This document shows, piece by piece, positions 49,651-59,374 of a stretch of DNA of 64,000 nucleotides. Origin of the DNA: Thermopolyspora flexuosa. GTDB taxonomy: Bacteria > Actinomycetota > Actinomycetes > Streptosporangiales > Streptosporangiaceae. Both the position numbers and the translations under genes were made by a program. The stretch lies in the NCBI RefSeq assembly GCF_006716785.1, contig NZ_VFPQ01000001.1:4154001-4218000 (forward strand), in the 5' to 3' direction. How positions within the stretch are numbered: the stretch's first letter is position 1; the number at the start of each line of letters is the position of its first letter. Below the pieces are notes generated by a model. The model was not told the DNA's origin. It saw only the letters and a program-made list of their open reading frames with translations, and searched no databases.

Positions 49651-52020
49651 CTAGGTCGGTACGGCGAGCCACACGTCGATCCACAGTCGCCAAGTGCCAT
49701 CTGGCGGCGTGACCAGAGAGCGTTCGTCTTGGCGGGTGCGCAGGGACAGCGCGTGTACCGGCTTGCCGTACCCGGCGAGCTGGCCCTGTTCGGCGGCGAG
49801 GAGGACCGGGACGCGGCCTGCGGAGCGGACCCGGGTGGCGAGGCGGGTGACGTCGGCGGGGGCGGCGAGGTCGGTGCCGGGGACCACGGCCACGCGGGCG
49901 GTGGGGACGGCGCACATGCCGCGGACCACCTGGGTGAAGCGGTCGCCGGTGACGCGTTCCACGATGAGGACGGAGGCGTTGCGGGGGATCGCGCGGCACA
50001 GGGCGGCGACCGCGGCGGCCTCGCCGCGGCCGACCGGGGTGAAGGCGGTGCCGATCGAGGTGACCGCGGGGGGCACGAGGAGCAGGAGGGCGCCGGCGAC
50101 GAGGAGGGCGCGCTGGCGGGGGCGGCCGTGGCCGGCCTCGCGGTAGCGGGCGAGGGCCCAGCGCATGCCCCAGGCGGCGAGCAGGATCACGCCGGGGATG
50201 ATGATCGGCACGAGGCGCCGGGAGGCGAACGGGTGGTCGGGGGTGATGGCGGGCCGCCACAGGGTGGTGACCGTGGTCCAGCCGATGATCGCCAGCGGGA
50301 GCAGCCAGACGAAGGCGCGGCCCTGGGCGAGGCGGCGGGCGAGCATGGCGGCGGCCATCGTGGCGAGCACGAGGGCCGGGACGCCGACGTACCAGAGGAC
50401 CCAGTAGAGCGAGTCCTCGTAGTACAGGCGGGTGCCGTCCACGGGCAGGCCGTTCGCGGCCTGGGCCTTGGCGATGAACTCGGCGGTGAGCAGGTCCTCG
50501 GCCGTGGTCGGGGTGCGGTGCACGGTGTGCACCCAGGGCCGGAGGGCGAAGCCCGCCACCACGGCGACCACGAGCCCGGCGGCGAGGCCGGGCAGCACCC
50601 GGGCCACGCCGCCGCCGGGGCGGCGTACCAGGCGGGAGGCCGCCCGGCCCAGGCGCGGGGCGAAGGCGATGCCGAGCAGGGTCGCCGCGGCCACCGCGGC
50701 GCAGATCGCCAGCAGCGGGCGCAGCGAGTCCTCCAGGTCGGCGAGGTACGGCCGGGCGAGCAGGTACGCGGCGACGCCGCTGACCGTGCCCCCGGCGAGC
50801 AGGCCGCCGAGCAGCGGGCGGCCGAGGCGTCCGGCCGGGCCGAGGTAGCCACGGCCCAGGATGGCGCGGCGGTGGCGGTGGATGGCGATGAGCAGCCCGG
50901 CGTACGCGAGCACGGGCAGCACGTCGCGCAGCGCGTCGATGCGGACGAGCAGGGCGAGCCCGAAGATCAGCCCGGCGAGCGCGGCGACCACCGTGGCGTC
51001 CACCGCCTGGATCGAGCGGGTGCGCGCGAGACTGTGCACCAGCCCGGCGGGCGACCCCTCCCTGGCCGGCGGCTCGGGCGCGGCGGGCAGGAAGCCGACG
51101 CCGAGCAGGCTCGCCCGCATCCGGTGCCGGGCGTCGAGCAGCAGGTTCACCGCGCCGAACAGCAGGATCAGCGAGCAGGTCTCACTGAACGGGGCCCGCG
51201 AGGTGTACAGCAGGGGCATGCTCACCGCGAGCGCGGCGGCGGCGAGCACCGACCACCGGGTGCCGACCAGGCGGGCCACGGTGCCGCCGAAGGTGAGCAC
51301 CGCGAGCGCGCCGAGCACCGCGGGCATGAGCAGCAGGCCGGGCACGCCGCCCATCCAGTGCCCGAACGCGAGGACGATCGGCGTGCCGGGCATGAACTGC
51401 GGCACCACCTCGGGCGGTAAGGGCTGCGCCGCCCGGTCCTGCCCGCCGGTGTCGGGGACCGGCACCATGTACGCGGGCCCGGCGGCGGGGTGCTCGTCCG
51501 CGGTGTTCTCCAGGGGATAGGGGTTCGGGCCGGTGGCGGCCGCGCGGTCCCCGCCCGAGCCGCCGGCGTCCGCCCGGTAGAAGCCCACGCTGTCGAAGCG
51601 CAGCGCCGGGTCGGGGCCGCCGAACGCCGCGGTGTCGGTGGTGATCGGCAGCGTGCCCTCGGTGGCGAGCCAGATCGCGTACTGGGCGTACGTGGCCGGG
51701 TCGCGGCGCACGATGAGCTGCTCGCCGTGGAGCACGCCGTTGAACACCCCGAAGGCGAGCGCGATGCCGAGCAGCGCGGCCGTCTGCCGCGCGGTGGCCT
51801 CCACGGTCTCCGGCATGCGCCGCAGGCCGTACCGGCCGAGCAGGAACGCCAGGGCCACGCCGAGCAGGATCGTCTGCACCGGGCCGAAACGGCCGAGCAG
51901 CAGCAGCGTCACCCCGGCGAGCAGCCACCCGGCGAGCACGAGCGCAGGGGCGGCCGAGGCCACGGCGAGCACCTGGCCCGCCGACGGCCACCCCACGCGT
52001 GCGCCCCACGTCCCCTTCAT
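49651..52020 (-). CDS. large polytopic membrane protein, ArnT/GT39-like glycosyltransferase
   Basis: A 789-residue protein with roughly 12-14 hydrophobic helices. The first periplasmic loop has VRRDPATYAQYAIWLATEGT, and an acidic motif after the first helices (HGEQLIVRRDPATY) resembles the metal-binding D/E site of C-family (GT-C) glycosyltransferases. Residues 215-330 have PQFMPGTPIVLAFGHWMGGV and SRAPFSETCSLILLFGAVNL, typical of dolichol-phosphate-mannose-dependent or ArnT-like enzymes. It should use a polyprenyl-phosphate sugar on the outer membrane face. The acceptor is unknown. A second GT-C-like gene is divergent upstream. Confidence 0.75.
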   Translation of the reverse strand: MKGTWGARVGWPSAGQVLAVASAAPALVLAGWLLAGVTLLLLGRFGPVQTILLGVALAFLLGRYGLRRMPETVEATARQTAALLGIALAFGVFNGVLHGEQLIVRRDPATYAQYAIWLATEGTLPITTDTAAFGGPDPALRFDSVGFYRADAGGSGGDRAAATGPNPYPLENTADEHPAAGPAYMVPVPDTGGQDRAAQPLPPEVVPQFMPGTPIVLAFGHWMGGVPGLLLMPAVLGALAVLTFGGTVARLVGTRWSVLAAAALAVSMPLLYTSRAPFSETCSLILLFGAVNLLLDARHRMRASLLGVGFLPAAPEPPAREGSPAGLVHSLARTRSIQAVDATVVAALAGLIFGLALLVRIDALRDVLPVLAYAGLLIAIHRHRRAILGRGYLGPAGRLGRPLLGGLLAGGTVSGVAAYLLARPYLADLEDSLRPLLAICAAVAAATLLGIAFAPRLGRAASRLVRRPGGGVARVLPGLAAGLVVAVVAGFALRPWVHTVHRTPTTAEDLLTAEFIAKAQAANGLPVDGTRLYYEDSLYWVLWYVGVPALVLATMAAAMLARRLAQGRAFVWLLPLAIIGWTTVTTLWRPAITPDHPFASRRLVPIIIPGVILLAAWGMRWALARYREAGHGRPRQRALLVAGALLLLVPPAVTSIGTAFTPVGRGEAAAVAALCRAIPRNASVLIVERVTGDRFTQVVRGMCAVPTARVAVVPGTDLAAPADVTRLATRVRSAGRVPVLLAAEQGQLAGYGKPVHALSLRTRQDERSLVTPPDGTWRLWIDVWLAVPT

Positions 52021-52264
52021 CTGGCCGGGAGCCTAACGCCCCGGGCCGACCGATCCGGTGCCCGCAGGCGAAAGCGCCGGTGAATCCGGTACCGTGCCCT
52101 GGGATCGGGGCCGCCCGGTACGGCCGTGCGACGTGGGCCGACCGGCGCGGACGCGGTACGGCACGGCCGTGGTCGGCCGCGACAGGCCGCCCGGCGAGCG
52201 CCGTGGCCGAGGCGGGCCACGGCGGCGGCCCGATGCGGATGTGGACGGCCAGGGAGGGGGCGGG

Positions 52265-53752
52265 GTGGACAGGACCCGGGAGGGCCCGGCGCGCGCCCCC
52301 GGCACGGCCGCCTCCGGCCGGTCCGCGGCCCTGGCCACGGCGCGGCGGGCGGGCCTGCGCGCACGGCTGCGGCGGCACCGGTGGTTCGTCACGGTGCTCG
52401 CCGTGGCGGCGGCGCTGCGGGTGACCGCGATGCTCGGCTACCGGCCCGCGCTGTGGTTCCCGGACTCCTATACCTATGTGGTGACCGCGCTGCGGCCGAG
52501 CCCCGACCTGGTGCGGCCCGCCGGGTACTCGATGTTCCTCTGGCTGCTGGAGCCGTTCCACAGCTTCGCCGTGGTGGCGTTCGCCCAGCACCTGCTCGGG
52601 CTCGCGCTCGGCGTGATCGTCTACCTGGCGGCGCGGCGGGTGGTGCCGCGCGGCCTCGCCACGGTGGCGGCGGCCCCGGTGCTGCTCGACGCCTACCAGA
52701 TCCAGCTCGAGCACCTGCTCGTCAGCGACGTGCTGTTCGCGCTGCTCATCCTCGCCGCGGTGGTGGTGGCCACCCGCCGGGAGCCGGGCACGGGAACCGG
52801 CGTGGCGGTAGGGCTGCTGCTCGCCGCCGCCGCGCTCACCCGGACCGTCGGGCTGCCGCTGCTCGCGGTCTTCGCCGCCTGGTTCCTGGTGCGGGCGCGC
52901 CGGAACCGGGGGCGGCGCGGGCGGTTCCGGCCGCTCGCGGCCCTGCTCGTCGCGGCGCTGGTGCCGATCGGCGGGTACGCGGCCTGGTTCTGGCAGACCC
53001 ACCACCGGATCGGGATCGTCGGGGCGAACGGGGTGTTCCTCTACGCCCGCACGATGTCGTTCGCCGACTGCGCGGTGATGCGGCCGCCGGGCGACCTCGC
53101 CGTGCTGTGCGACCCGCGCCCGCCCGCGCTCCGGCCGCCCTCCCAGGAGTACATCTGGGACGACGACTCGCCGCTGGTCCGGCTGCCCGGCATCACGTTC
53201 CGGGCGAGCACCGACGCGCTCGCCGCCCGGTTCGCCGTGCTCGCCATCCGCAGCCAGCCGCTCGACTACCTCGCCTCGGTCGCCACCGAGCTCGGCCGCT
53301 CGTTCACCTGGGAGCGGCAGGTGTACCCGACCCGGGAGATCTACGACCTGTACGAGTTCCCGGCGCGATCGCCCGAGCCGCCCACCCGGCACCCGGCGAC
53401 CGTCGGGTACCGGCTCGCCGAACAGGAGTACGAGCGCGGCCCGATCCGCACCGTGGTCGCCGAGCCGTACGCGGGGGTGCTGCGCGCCTACCAGGGCGTG
53501 GCCCGGCTGCCGGGCACGGTGCTGCTCGCCGTGCTGCTCGTGCCGCCCGTCGCGGCCGGGGTGCGGCGGCTGACCGGCGGCCCCCGGTACGGCACGGCCG
53601 GCTGGGCGCTGCCGTGGACGGCCGCGCTGGTGCTGCTCACGGTCCCGGCGGCCACCGCCGAGTACGACCACCGGTACGTGCTGCCGGCCGTACCGCTCGC
53701 CTTCCTCGCCGCGGCCGTGGCGCTCCGCGGGCCGTCCGAGCGGCGACCGTAG
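52265..53752 (+). CDS. polytopic membrane protein, GT-C glycosyltransferase-like
   Basis: A 495-residue membrane protein with about ten helices. The first loop motif ALWFPDSYTYVVTALRPSPD and YSMFLWLLEPFHSFAVVAFA fit the Dol-P-sugar-dependent GT39/GT-C group. A soluble loop follows (residues about 260-390). GTG 52265 is chosen because AGGGAGGGGG lies upstream and the preceding in-frame residues (from 52058) are low-quality coding. The gene is divergent from the 789-residue homologue across about 245 bp, so the two may act on the same glycan. Confidence 0.78.
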   Translation: MDRTREGPARAPGTAASGRSAALATARRAGLRARLRRHRWFVTVLAVAAALRVTAMLGYRPALWFPDSYTYVVTALRPSPDLVRPAGYSMFLWLLEPFHSFAVVAFAQHLLGLALGVIVYLAARRVVPRGLATVAAAPVLLDAYQIQLEHLLVSDVLFALLILAAVVVATRREPGTGTGVAVGLLLAAAALTRTVGLPLLAVFAAWFLVRARRNRGRRGRFRPLAALLVAALVPIGGYAAWFWQTHHRIGIVGANGVFLYARTMSFADCAVMRPPGDLAVLCDPRPPALRPPSQEYIWDDDSPLVRLPGITFRASTDALAARFAVLAIRSQPLDYLASVATELGRSFTWERQVYPTREIYDLYEFPARSPEPPTRHPATVGYRLAEQEYERGPIRTVVAEPYAGVLRAYQGVARLPGTVLLAVLLVPPVAAGVRRLTGGPRYGTAGWALPWTAALVLLTVPAATAEYDHRYVLPAVPLAFLAAAVALRGPSERRP

Positions 53753-53922
53753 CTGGACGATTGCTGGCAATAGGTAACGGCGCGATGGAACTCCCCACGC
53801 CAATTGTCCGTATCTCGGTATGCTGACCTGCGGATCATCGGCGCTGTCATCGTCCTCGGCGGCGCCCAGCCTCCCGATCGGCCGTCCCCGAGCAAGCTCG
53901 GTGGCCTAACCTCAGGGGCACA

Positions 53923-55866
53923 ATGAGCGAGCACCGACACGCTCCCCTGCCCGGTCATGCGCCCAGGGAACACGGGGCGCCGCCGCCGGTCAGGGGCCGA
54001 AGAGCACGCCACCCCGGAGGAGAGGTTCCCTCTCCCGGGGCCGAGCCCTTCGGTGGTCCGCAGCGGCCGGGTACGCCCCCGCCGCCGCGGCCTGTCGGCG
54101 CGCCCGCTCCCGGGCCGGGTCCGCGCCGTGCCGCGCGCCCCGGTGGCCGTTACGGCGGCCCGGAGGAGCCGGGCGGCTTCGTGCCCCAGTCCGGCCCGCA
54201 TCCGGTCGGCGCCCATCCGGCCGGGCCGTACCCGGGAGGTCCGCAAGCGGCCGCGTCGCCCGCGGGCGCGACCCGGGCCACGGTCACGCTCGACCGGCAC
54301 CGGGAGGGTCCCGCGGCCGAGCCGGACGGCGGCGACGACGACCCTCCGAAACGACGCCGCCGCTCGGGCCGGGGCGGCCCGCCGCAGCAGCAGGGCGGCA
54401 AGCGCCAGCGTGTGCTCGCGTACGTCAGCGTGGTGCTCACCGCCGTGCTGGTGATGGCCACGCTCGGGGCGTACAAGTTCTACCGGGACGCGCTGGCGTT
54501 CAACCGCACTGAGGTCCACAAGGCGCTCGGGAAGAACCGGCCGAAGAACACCACCGGCGCGCTCAACGTGCTGCTCGTCGGCTCCGACGCCCGGACCGGG
54601 GAGAACAAGCGGTACGGGCCGAAGACCGTGGGTGAGCGCACGGACACCATCATCCTGCTGCACATCTCCCCCCGGCGGGACAAGGCGATGCTGCTGAGCC
54701 TGCCGCGGGACTCGATGGTGCAGCACCCCGAGTGCACCAACCCGGCCACCGGGGCCCGCATCCCGCCTCGCGTGGAGATGATCAACGCCGCGTTCAACGA
54801 CGGCGGGATCGTCTGCACGATCAAGACGATCGAGGCGAACACCAAGATCCGCATCGATCACTACATCAAGGTCGACTTCACCGGCTTCAAGAAGATCGTC
54901 GACGCGCTCGGCGGCATCGAGATCTGCCTGCCGCAGCCGGTCAACGACAAGAAGGCGAAGCTCAACCTGCCCGCGGGCCGCCAGGTCGTGATGGGCGAGG
55001 AGGCGCTCGGCTACGTACGGCTGCGCAACCTGGGCGACGGCAGCGACATCAGCCGGATCAAGCGGCAGCAGATCTTCCTCAACCAGGTGGTGAAGAAGGC
55101 GGCGAGCGGCGACCTGCTCACCAACCCGGGCAAGCTCACGAACTTCCTCCATGCCGTCCGCGACTCGGTGGAGACGGACGAGAACCTCAACACCGAGGCC
55201 CTGCTGCAGATCGCGCAGAGCGGCCGGAAGATCGTCGCGGGCGGCATCAAGTTCGTCACGATTCCCTGGGAGCCGTACGAGAAGGACAAGAACCGGGTCC
55301 AGTGGAAGCAGCCGGACGCCGACCGGCTGTTCCAGGCGATCCGCAGCGACGTCGACCTGCCCACGCCGACGCCGTCCGCGAAGAGCTCGAGCGGCACGAG
55401 CACGCCGAAGCCGACGATCAAGCCGAGCCAGATCCGCATCCAGGTGCTCAACGGCACCTCGATGCCGGGCAAGGCGAAGGAGGCCGCCGAGGCGCTCGCC
55501 GAGCAGGGCTTCAACGTCGTCGAGGTCGGCAACGCGCTGCAGGCCGACGGCACCGAGTTCCCGAACACCAAGGTGCTCTACCCGGCGAAGGCCGCCAACG
55601 GCGCGGACTACGCCAACCCCGTGGTCGGCAAGCTGCTGACCAAGGGCGTCAAGGCCGAGGCGGGCCTGGTGCGGCCGAGCGGCACCACCACCCCGTTCAC
55701 CCCGCCCGGGGCCACCCCCGGCGCCGGCACCGCCACCCAGGGGGCGAAGGGCCCGCTGATCCAGCTCATCATCGGCAAGGACTGGGACGGCGTGAAGATC
55801 CCGGTCACCAAGCTCCCCGACACCGCCCGGGTCGTGGACAACAAGACCAACGTCTGCGCCGCCTAG
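53923..55866 (+). CDS. LytR-CpsA-Psr (LCP) family cell-wall glycopolymer ligase
   Basis: A 647-residue protein. Residues 1-160 are a Pro/Gly/Arg-rich cytoplasmic tail, then one transmembrane helix (about 166-187, VLAYVSVVLTAVLVMATLGA). The LCP domain (about 205-415) has the pyrophosphate-binding Arg and Asp residues in LLVGSDARTGENKRYGPK, ERTDTIILLHISP and LSLPRDSMV, and VDFTGFKKIVDALGGIEIC. A C-terminal LytR_C domain (about 500-600) starts IRIQVLNGTSMPGKAKEAAE. LCP enzymes attach glycopolymers such as arabinogalactan or teichoic acids to peptidoglycan. Confidence 0.92.
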   Translation: MSEHRHAPLPGHAPREHGAPPPVRGRRARHPGGEVPSPGAEPFGGPQRPGTPPPPRPVGAPAPGPGPRRAARPGGRYGGPEEPGGFVPQSGPHPVGAHPAGPYPGGPQAAASPAGATRATVTLDRHREGPAAEPDGGDDDPPKRRRRSGRGGPPQQQGGKRQRVLAYVSVVLTAVLVMATLGAYKFYRDALAFNRTEVHKALGKNRPKNTTGALNVLLVGSDARTGENKRYGPKTVGERTDTIILLHISPRRDKAMLLSLPRDSMVQHPECTNPATGARIPPRVEMINAAFNDGGIVCTIKTIEANTKIRIDHYIKVDFTGFKKIVDALGGIEICLPQPVNDKKAKLNLPAGRQVVMGEEALGYVRLRNLGDGSDISRIKRQQIFLNQVVKKAASGDLLTNPGKLTNFLHAVRDSVETDENLNTEALLQIAQSGRKIVAGGIKFVTIPWEPYEKDKNRVQWKQPDADRLFQAIRSDVDLPTPTPSAKSSSGTSTPKPTIKPSQIRIQVLNGTSMPGKAKEAAEALAEQGFNVVEVGNALQADGTEFPNTKVLYPAKAANGADYANPVVGKLLTKGVKAEAGLVRPSGTTTPFTPPGATPGAGTATQGAKGPLIQLIIGKDWDGVKIPVTKLPDTARVVDNKTNVCAA

Positions 55867-56123
55867 AGCCCGCCGGAAACCCTGTGAGAGAAGCCGAAGA
55901 TGCCGAGGAGAACGGCCGGTCCACGGTCCCGGGGCACCAGCCTCGGGGCCGTGTCCCGCGTGTCCCAAATCGGCCGCCACCATCGGGCGGTCCGCACGAC
56001 AGGATCGCGAGTGAGCGTTAAGGTGAGTGGATCTGGCGGGCTCGCCTACCGCTTCGGTCGCCTGACTCGGGCCGGCGTTCTCGCCCATGTCTCCGTCGTC
56101 GACAGATAGCTGAGCGTTCCCCA

Positions 56124-58361
56124 GTGAGCGACACCCGATCGTCCTTTCACTCACCGGTTCCGCGCACGGACAAGGGGGATCCCCCCGATATCGACCAGGA
56201 CGCGCCGACCAGTCAGATGGACCGGGTGCCCGCCTGGCCGGATCCGGCGGATCAGGCGGACCGGCCCCGGTCTGACGGGCCGTCCGGCGCTTCCCGGCCG
56301 CCGCTGCCCGCGGTGCCGCCCATCCCGCACGTCGAGTCGTCCCCGGACGACAACTGGTCGTTCTTCGAGCGGCCGAAGAGGCCCTCCCGTCCCCCGGCGC
56401 CGCCGCAGGACGCCTCGCCGGACCCCGCCGCCTCGCGGCCCGGCGGGTCCGCGGCCGCGTGGGACGCGGGCCCGTCCGGCCCCTCCGCGGGCTCCTCCGG
56501 CCCGTCCACCCGTGACTCCGCACCGAAGGCCCCGTCGGACGCCTCCGCGTCCGGGGGTCCGCTGCCGCGCCGTACGCCCGGGGCGACCCGGGCGAACGTG
56601 GGCGGCGACGCGGCGTCGCTGTTCACCCCGCCGCCGCGGCAGCAGGCCGCCTCGCCGTACGGCGGCTCGCCCTCCGGTCCCGCATGGGACGACGACATCG
56701 GGGGCGCACCGACCTCGGCCATGCCCCCGGTCGACATGGGCGCGCCGCCCGCCGCCCCGCAGCCGCCGGGCTCGGGGTACGGCGCCGCGCCGCGGCCTGC
56801 CGAGCCGTCCGGCCCGGCCGGGCCGCCCGGTCGCGGTGCGCCGCGGCCGCCGTACGGGCCCGAGGGGTTCTCGTCGCCGTACGGCTCCGGCCCCGGGCAG
56901 GCGGGGCCTGCGCCGGGTCGTGCGCCCGGCGGCCCTGGGTCCGGCACGGCCACGCCTCCAGGCCCGGTTCCGGGCGCGATGCCCGGTTCCGCGCCCGGGG
57001 GACTGCCGGGTGGCGCACCGGCCGCCGGGTTCGAGGGCGGCCGTCCCGCCGCCCCGGCGGCGCCCGCCGCGTCCCCGGGCGGGCAAGCCGACGCCGACTT
57101 CTGGGCGCCGTTCCCGGACGAGCGGAAGGCCGACGCCGACTTCTGGGCACCGTTCCCGGACGAGCGGAAGGCCGCCGCGCCCGCGGCACCGGCCCCCGCG
57201 CAGGCGGCCCCGGCCGCCGGGCAGGCGGGCGGCACGGGCGGCACGGCCGCGCCCGAGGGGCCGGCCCCGGCCCGGACCGCCACCGCCGCCACGCCCGCGG
57301 CGCCGAAGAAGAAGCGGCGCGACCCCTACCTCGACAACGCCAAGTTCCTGCTGATCTGGCTCGTGATCCTCGGGCACTCGCTCGTGCCCACGCTGGCCGC
57401 GCACTCGGCGAAGTCGGCGTACCTGTACATCTACGTGTTCCACATGCCGCTGTTCGTGATGATCAGCGGCTACCTGAGCCGGACGTTCTGGAACTCGAAC
57501 GCCAAGACCAACAAGCTCGTCGACACCTTCCTGGTGCCGTACGTGATCGTGGAGTGCCTCTTCGCCGTGCTGCGCTACGCGCTCGGCGAGAAGTGGAGCC
57601 TCACGATCATCGACCCGGCGTGGCTCAACTGGTACCTGGTGGCGCTGCTGCTCTGGCGACTCAGCACGCCGGTGTGGAAACGCATGCGCTACCCGGTCAC
57701 GTTGTCGATCATCGTCTACCTGCTGGCGGGCCTCGCCGACCTGCCCGGCGACCTGAGCATCGACCGGTTCTTCGGGCTCATGCCGTTCTTCGTGATCGGC
57801 CTCGTGCTCCGCGAGGAGCACCTGGAGATGCTCAACCGCACCTGGGTGAAGATCGCGGGCGTGTTCGTGCTCGCCGGGGGCGCGGTGGCGGCGATCCTCA
57901 TCGCGCCGTACGTCAAGCTCGCGCCCATCTACTACAAGCACAGCTACGAGCACATGCACATGTCGTGGTGGATGGGCATGGGCGTGCGCGTCGGCCTGCT
58001 CATCGCCGCGCTGCTCATGTCCGCGGCGATCATGGCGCTCGTGCCGCGCCGTACCACCTGGTTCTCCGACCTCGGCACCCGCACCCTGTACGCCTACATC
58101 CTGCACGGCGTGGTGGTGCTGATCGCGAAGAAGATGGGCTGGCTGAGCTTCCCGTGGCTGTTCGGGCCGCTCGGCGTGGCGGCGATCGCCACCAGCTCGT
58201 TCGCCCTCGCGATCATCCTGTGCCTGCCGGAGACCCGGAAGCTGTTCAGCTGGATGCTCGAGCCGAAGCTGCGCTGGCTCTACCGGGTCGGCACCCGGCC
58301 CGCCCCCGACCGGCAGCCGGCGGCCGCCGCGGCCGGCGAGCAGCAGCAGGTCAGGCAGTAG
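56124..58361 (+). CDS. acyltransferase-3-like membrane protein with long disordered N-terminus
   Basis: A 745-residue protein. Residues 1-392 are Pro/Gly/Ala/Ser-rich and presumably disordered. The membrane half (about 395-745) starts DPYLDNAKFLLIWLVILGHS and is typical of acyltransferase_3/fucose 4-O-acetylase-like proteins, with about ten helices. PLFVMISGYLSRTFW is the usual core. The family moves acetyl or succinyl groups onto extracellular sugars. The GTG at 56124 is uncertain. ADADFWAPFPDERK is repeated in tandem near residue 322. It is adjacent to the LCP gene and may modify the same polymer. Confidence 0.83.
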   Translation: MSDTRSSFHSPVPRTDKGDPPDIDQDAPTSQMDRVPAWPDPADQADRPRSDGPSGASRPPLPAVPPIPHVESSPDDNWSFFERPKRPSRPPAPPQDASPDPAASRPGGSAAAWDAGPSGPSAGSSGPSTRDSAPKAPSDASASGGPLPRRTPGATRANVGGDAASLFTPPPRQQAASPYGGSPSGPAWDDDIGGAPTSAMPPVDMGAPPAAPQPPGSGYGAAPRPAEPSGPAGPPGRGAPRPPYGPEGFSSPYGSGPGQAGPAPGRAPGGPGSGTATPPGPVPGAMPGSAPGGLPGGAPAAGFEGGRPAAPAAPAASPGGQADADFWAPFPDERKADADFWAPFPDERKAAAPAAPAPAQAAPAAGQAGGTGGTAAPEGPAPARTATAATPAAPKKKRRDPYLDNAKFLLIWLVILGHSLVPTLAAHSAKSAYLYIYVFHMPLFVMISGYLSRTFWNSNAKTNKLVDTFLVPYVIVECLFAVLRYALGEKWSLTIIDPAWLNWYLVALLLWRLSTPVWKRMRYPVTLSIIVYLLAGLADLPGDLSIDRFFGLMPFFVIGLVLREEHLEMLNRTWVKIAGVFVLAGGAVAAILIAPYVKLAPIYYKHSYEHMHMSWWMGMGVRVGLLIAALLMSAAIMALVPRRTTWFSDLGTRTLYAYILHGVVVLIAKKMGWLSFPWLFGPLGVAAIATSSFALAIILCLPETRKLFSWMLEPKLRWLYRVGTRPAPDRQPAAAAAGEQQQVRQ
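57087..57170 (+). repeat. tandem 42-bp in-frame duplication
   Basis: Two adjoining 42-bp units (57087-57128, 57129-57170), nearly identical, encode ADADFWAPFPDERK twice within the disordered N-terminal region of the acyltransferase. Confidence 0.85.
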
Positions 58362-58557
58362 GCGTCGGCGGCGGATCCCGCGGGACCCGCCGCGCGTGTG
58401 CCCCGATGACGGCGGTGCCGCCACGGCCCCACGAGGCCGGTGCGGCGCCGCCGTCGCCGTCTCGGCGGACGTCCGGCCCGCCCTCCGGAAGGCGCGATCG
58501 GCGTCTCACCCCGGCATCTCGGTGACACAAGGCGGCACGGCGTGGTTGCCTGGGGTT

Positions 58558-59367
58558 ATGGCACGCCACATCATCCAGGGGCGCGAGATCAACCTGCCCG
58601 TGGAGATCCGGGACGCGACCGCCTGCCTCGCCGCCTACCTGGTGCGGGCGGACGCCGCGCGCGCCGTGCTGGCGTACTCCGGCATGGACGTCACCGAGGT
58701 GCTCCCCGGCAAGGCGATCTGCGTTCTCGGGTTCATCCGATATCACGACGGCGATCTCGGCGCCTACAACGAGTTCTGCGTCGCCTTCCTGGTCCGCCCG
58801 CCGGAGGGCGGCCCGCCGCCCCGGCGCGGCCTGCTCGCCGGGCCGCGCGACCTGCGCCGGGTGGGCGCGGGCGCGTTCGTGCACTGGCTCCCCGTCGACC
58901 AGGGCTTCACCCTGGAGGCGGGCCGTACCCTCTGGGGCTTCCCCAAGGAGCTCGCCGACATCGAGCTGCGGCTCGCCTCGCCGTACAAGCGGTGCATCGT
59001 GCGCCGCGACGGGCGGCTCGTGCTCGACATGCTCATCAAGCCGGGCGTCCCGCTGCCGCCGCCGTCGGCCCTGGCACCCGCGCGGCTCGCCTCCTCGGTG
59101 CTGTCCGGCGCCGGGCCCGAGGCGGTCGCGCTCCCGCGCGTCGACGCGTTCACCCACCTGGAGGGGGTGAGAAGGCGCGTGCCGTGGCGGGTGCACGCCT
59201 CGGGCATCCGGCTGCGGCCGGGCGGCGCGCTGATCCGGCTCGGCAACCACCCGATCGCCAAGGAGCTGAGCGAGCTCGGCCTGCCCACGACCGCCCTGCT
59301 GTCCGGCACGGTACGGCACGCCCGCATGGCGCTCGACGCCGCCGTGTACCCGCCGGACGGCCCCTGA
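58558..59367 (+). CDS. acetoacetate decarboxylase family protein
   Basis: A 269-residue protein starting MARHIIQGREINLPVEIRDA. The segment LEAGRTLWGFPKELADIELR with a central Lys and the surrounding strands match the acetoacetate decarboxylase (ADC)/MppR-like superfamily. True ADC forms a Schiff base on a Lys next to another Lys; here the Lys is in GFPKE, and the neighbouring Lys is absent. Decarboxylase activity is therefore not assured; aldolase or dehydratase-type chemistry is possible. It is a lone plus-strand gene, convergent with the next glycosyltransferase gene. Confidence 0.75.
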   Translation: MARHIIQGREINLPVEIRDATACLAAYLVRADAARAVLAYSGMDVTEVLPGKAICVLGFIRYHDGDLGAYNEFCVAFLVRPPEGGPPPRRGLLAGPRDLRRVGAGAFVHWLPVDQGFTLEAGRTLWGFPKELADIELRLASPYKRCIVRRDGRLVLDMLIKPGVPLPPPSALAPARLASSVLSGAGPEAVALPRVDAFTHLEGVRRRVPWRVHASGIRLRPGGALIRLGNHPIAKELSELGLPTTALLSGTVRHARMALDAAVYPPDGP

Positions 59368-59374
59368 CCGGCGG

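Noticed and set aside
52058-52264. N-terminal extension of the 52265 membrane protein
   Set aside because: The extra 69 residues are Arg/Gly/Pro-rich and not hydrophobic, and the strong ribosome binding site points to GTG 52265.
55900-56109. A 69-residue plus-strand frame between the LCP and acyltransferase genes
   Set aside because: It has no recognisable motif and no ribosome binding site; it lies in probable promoter or leader DNA.
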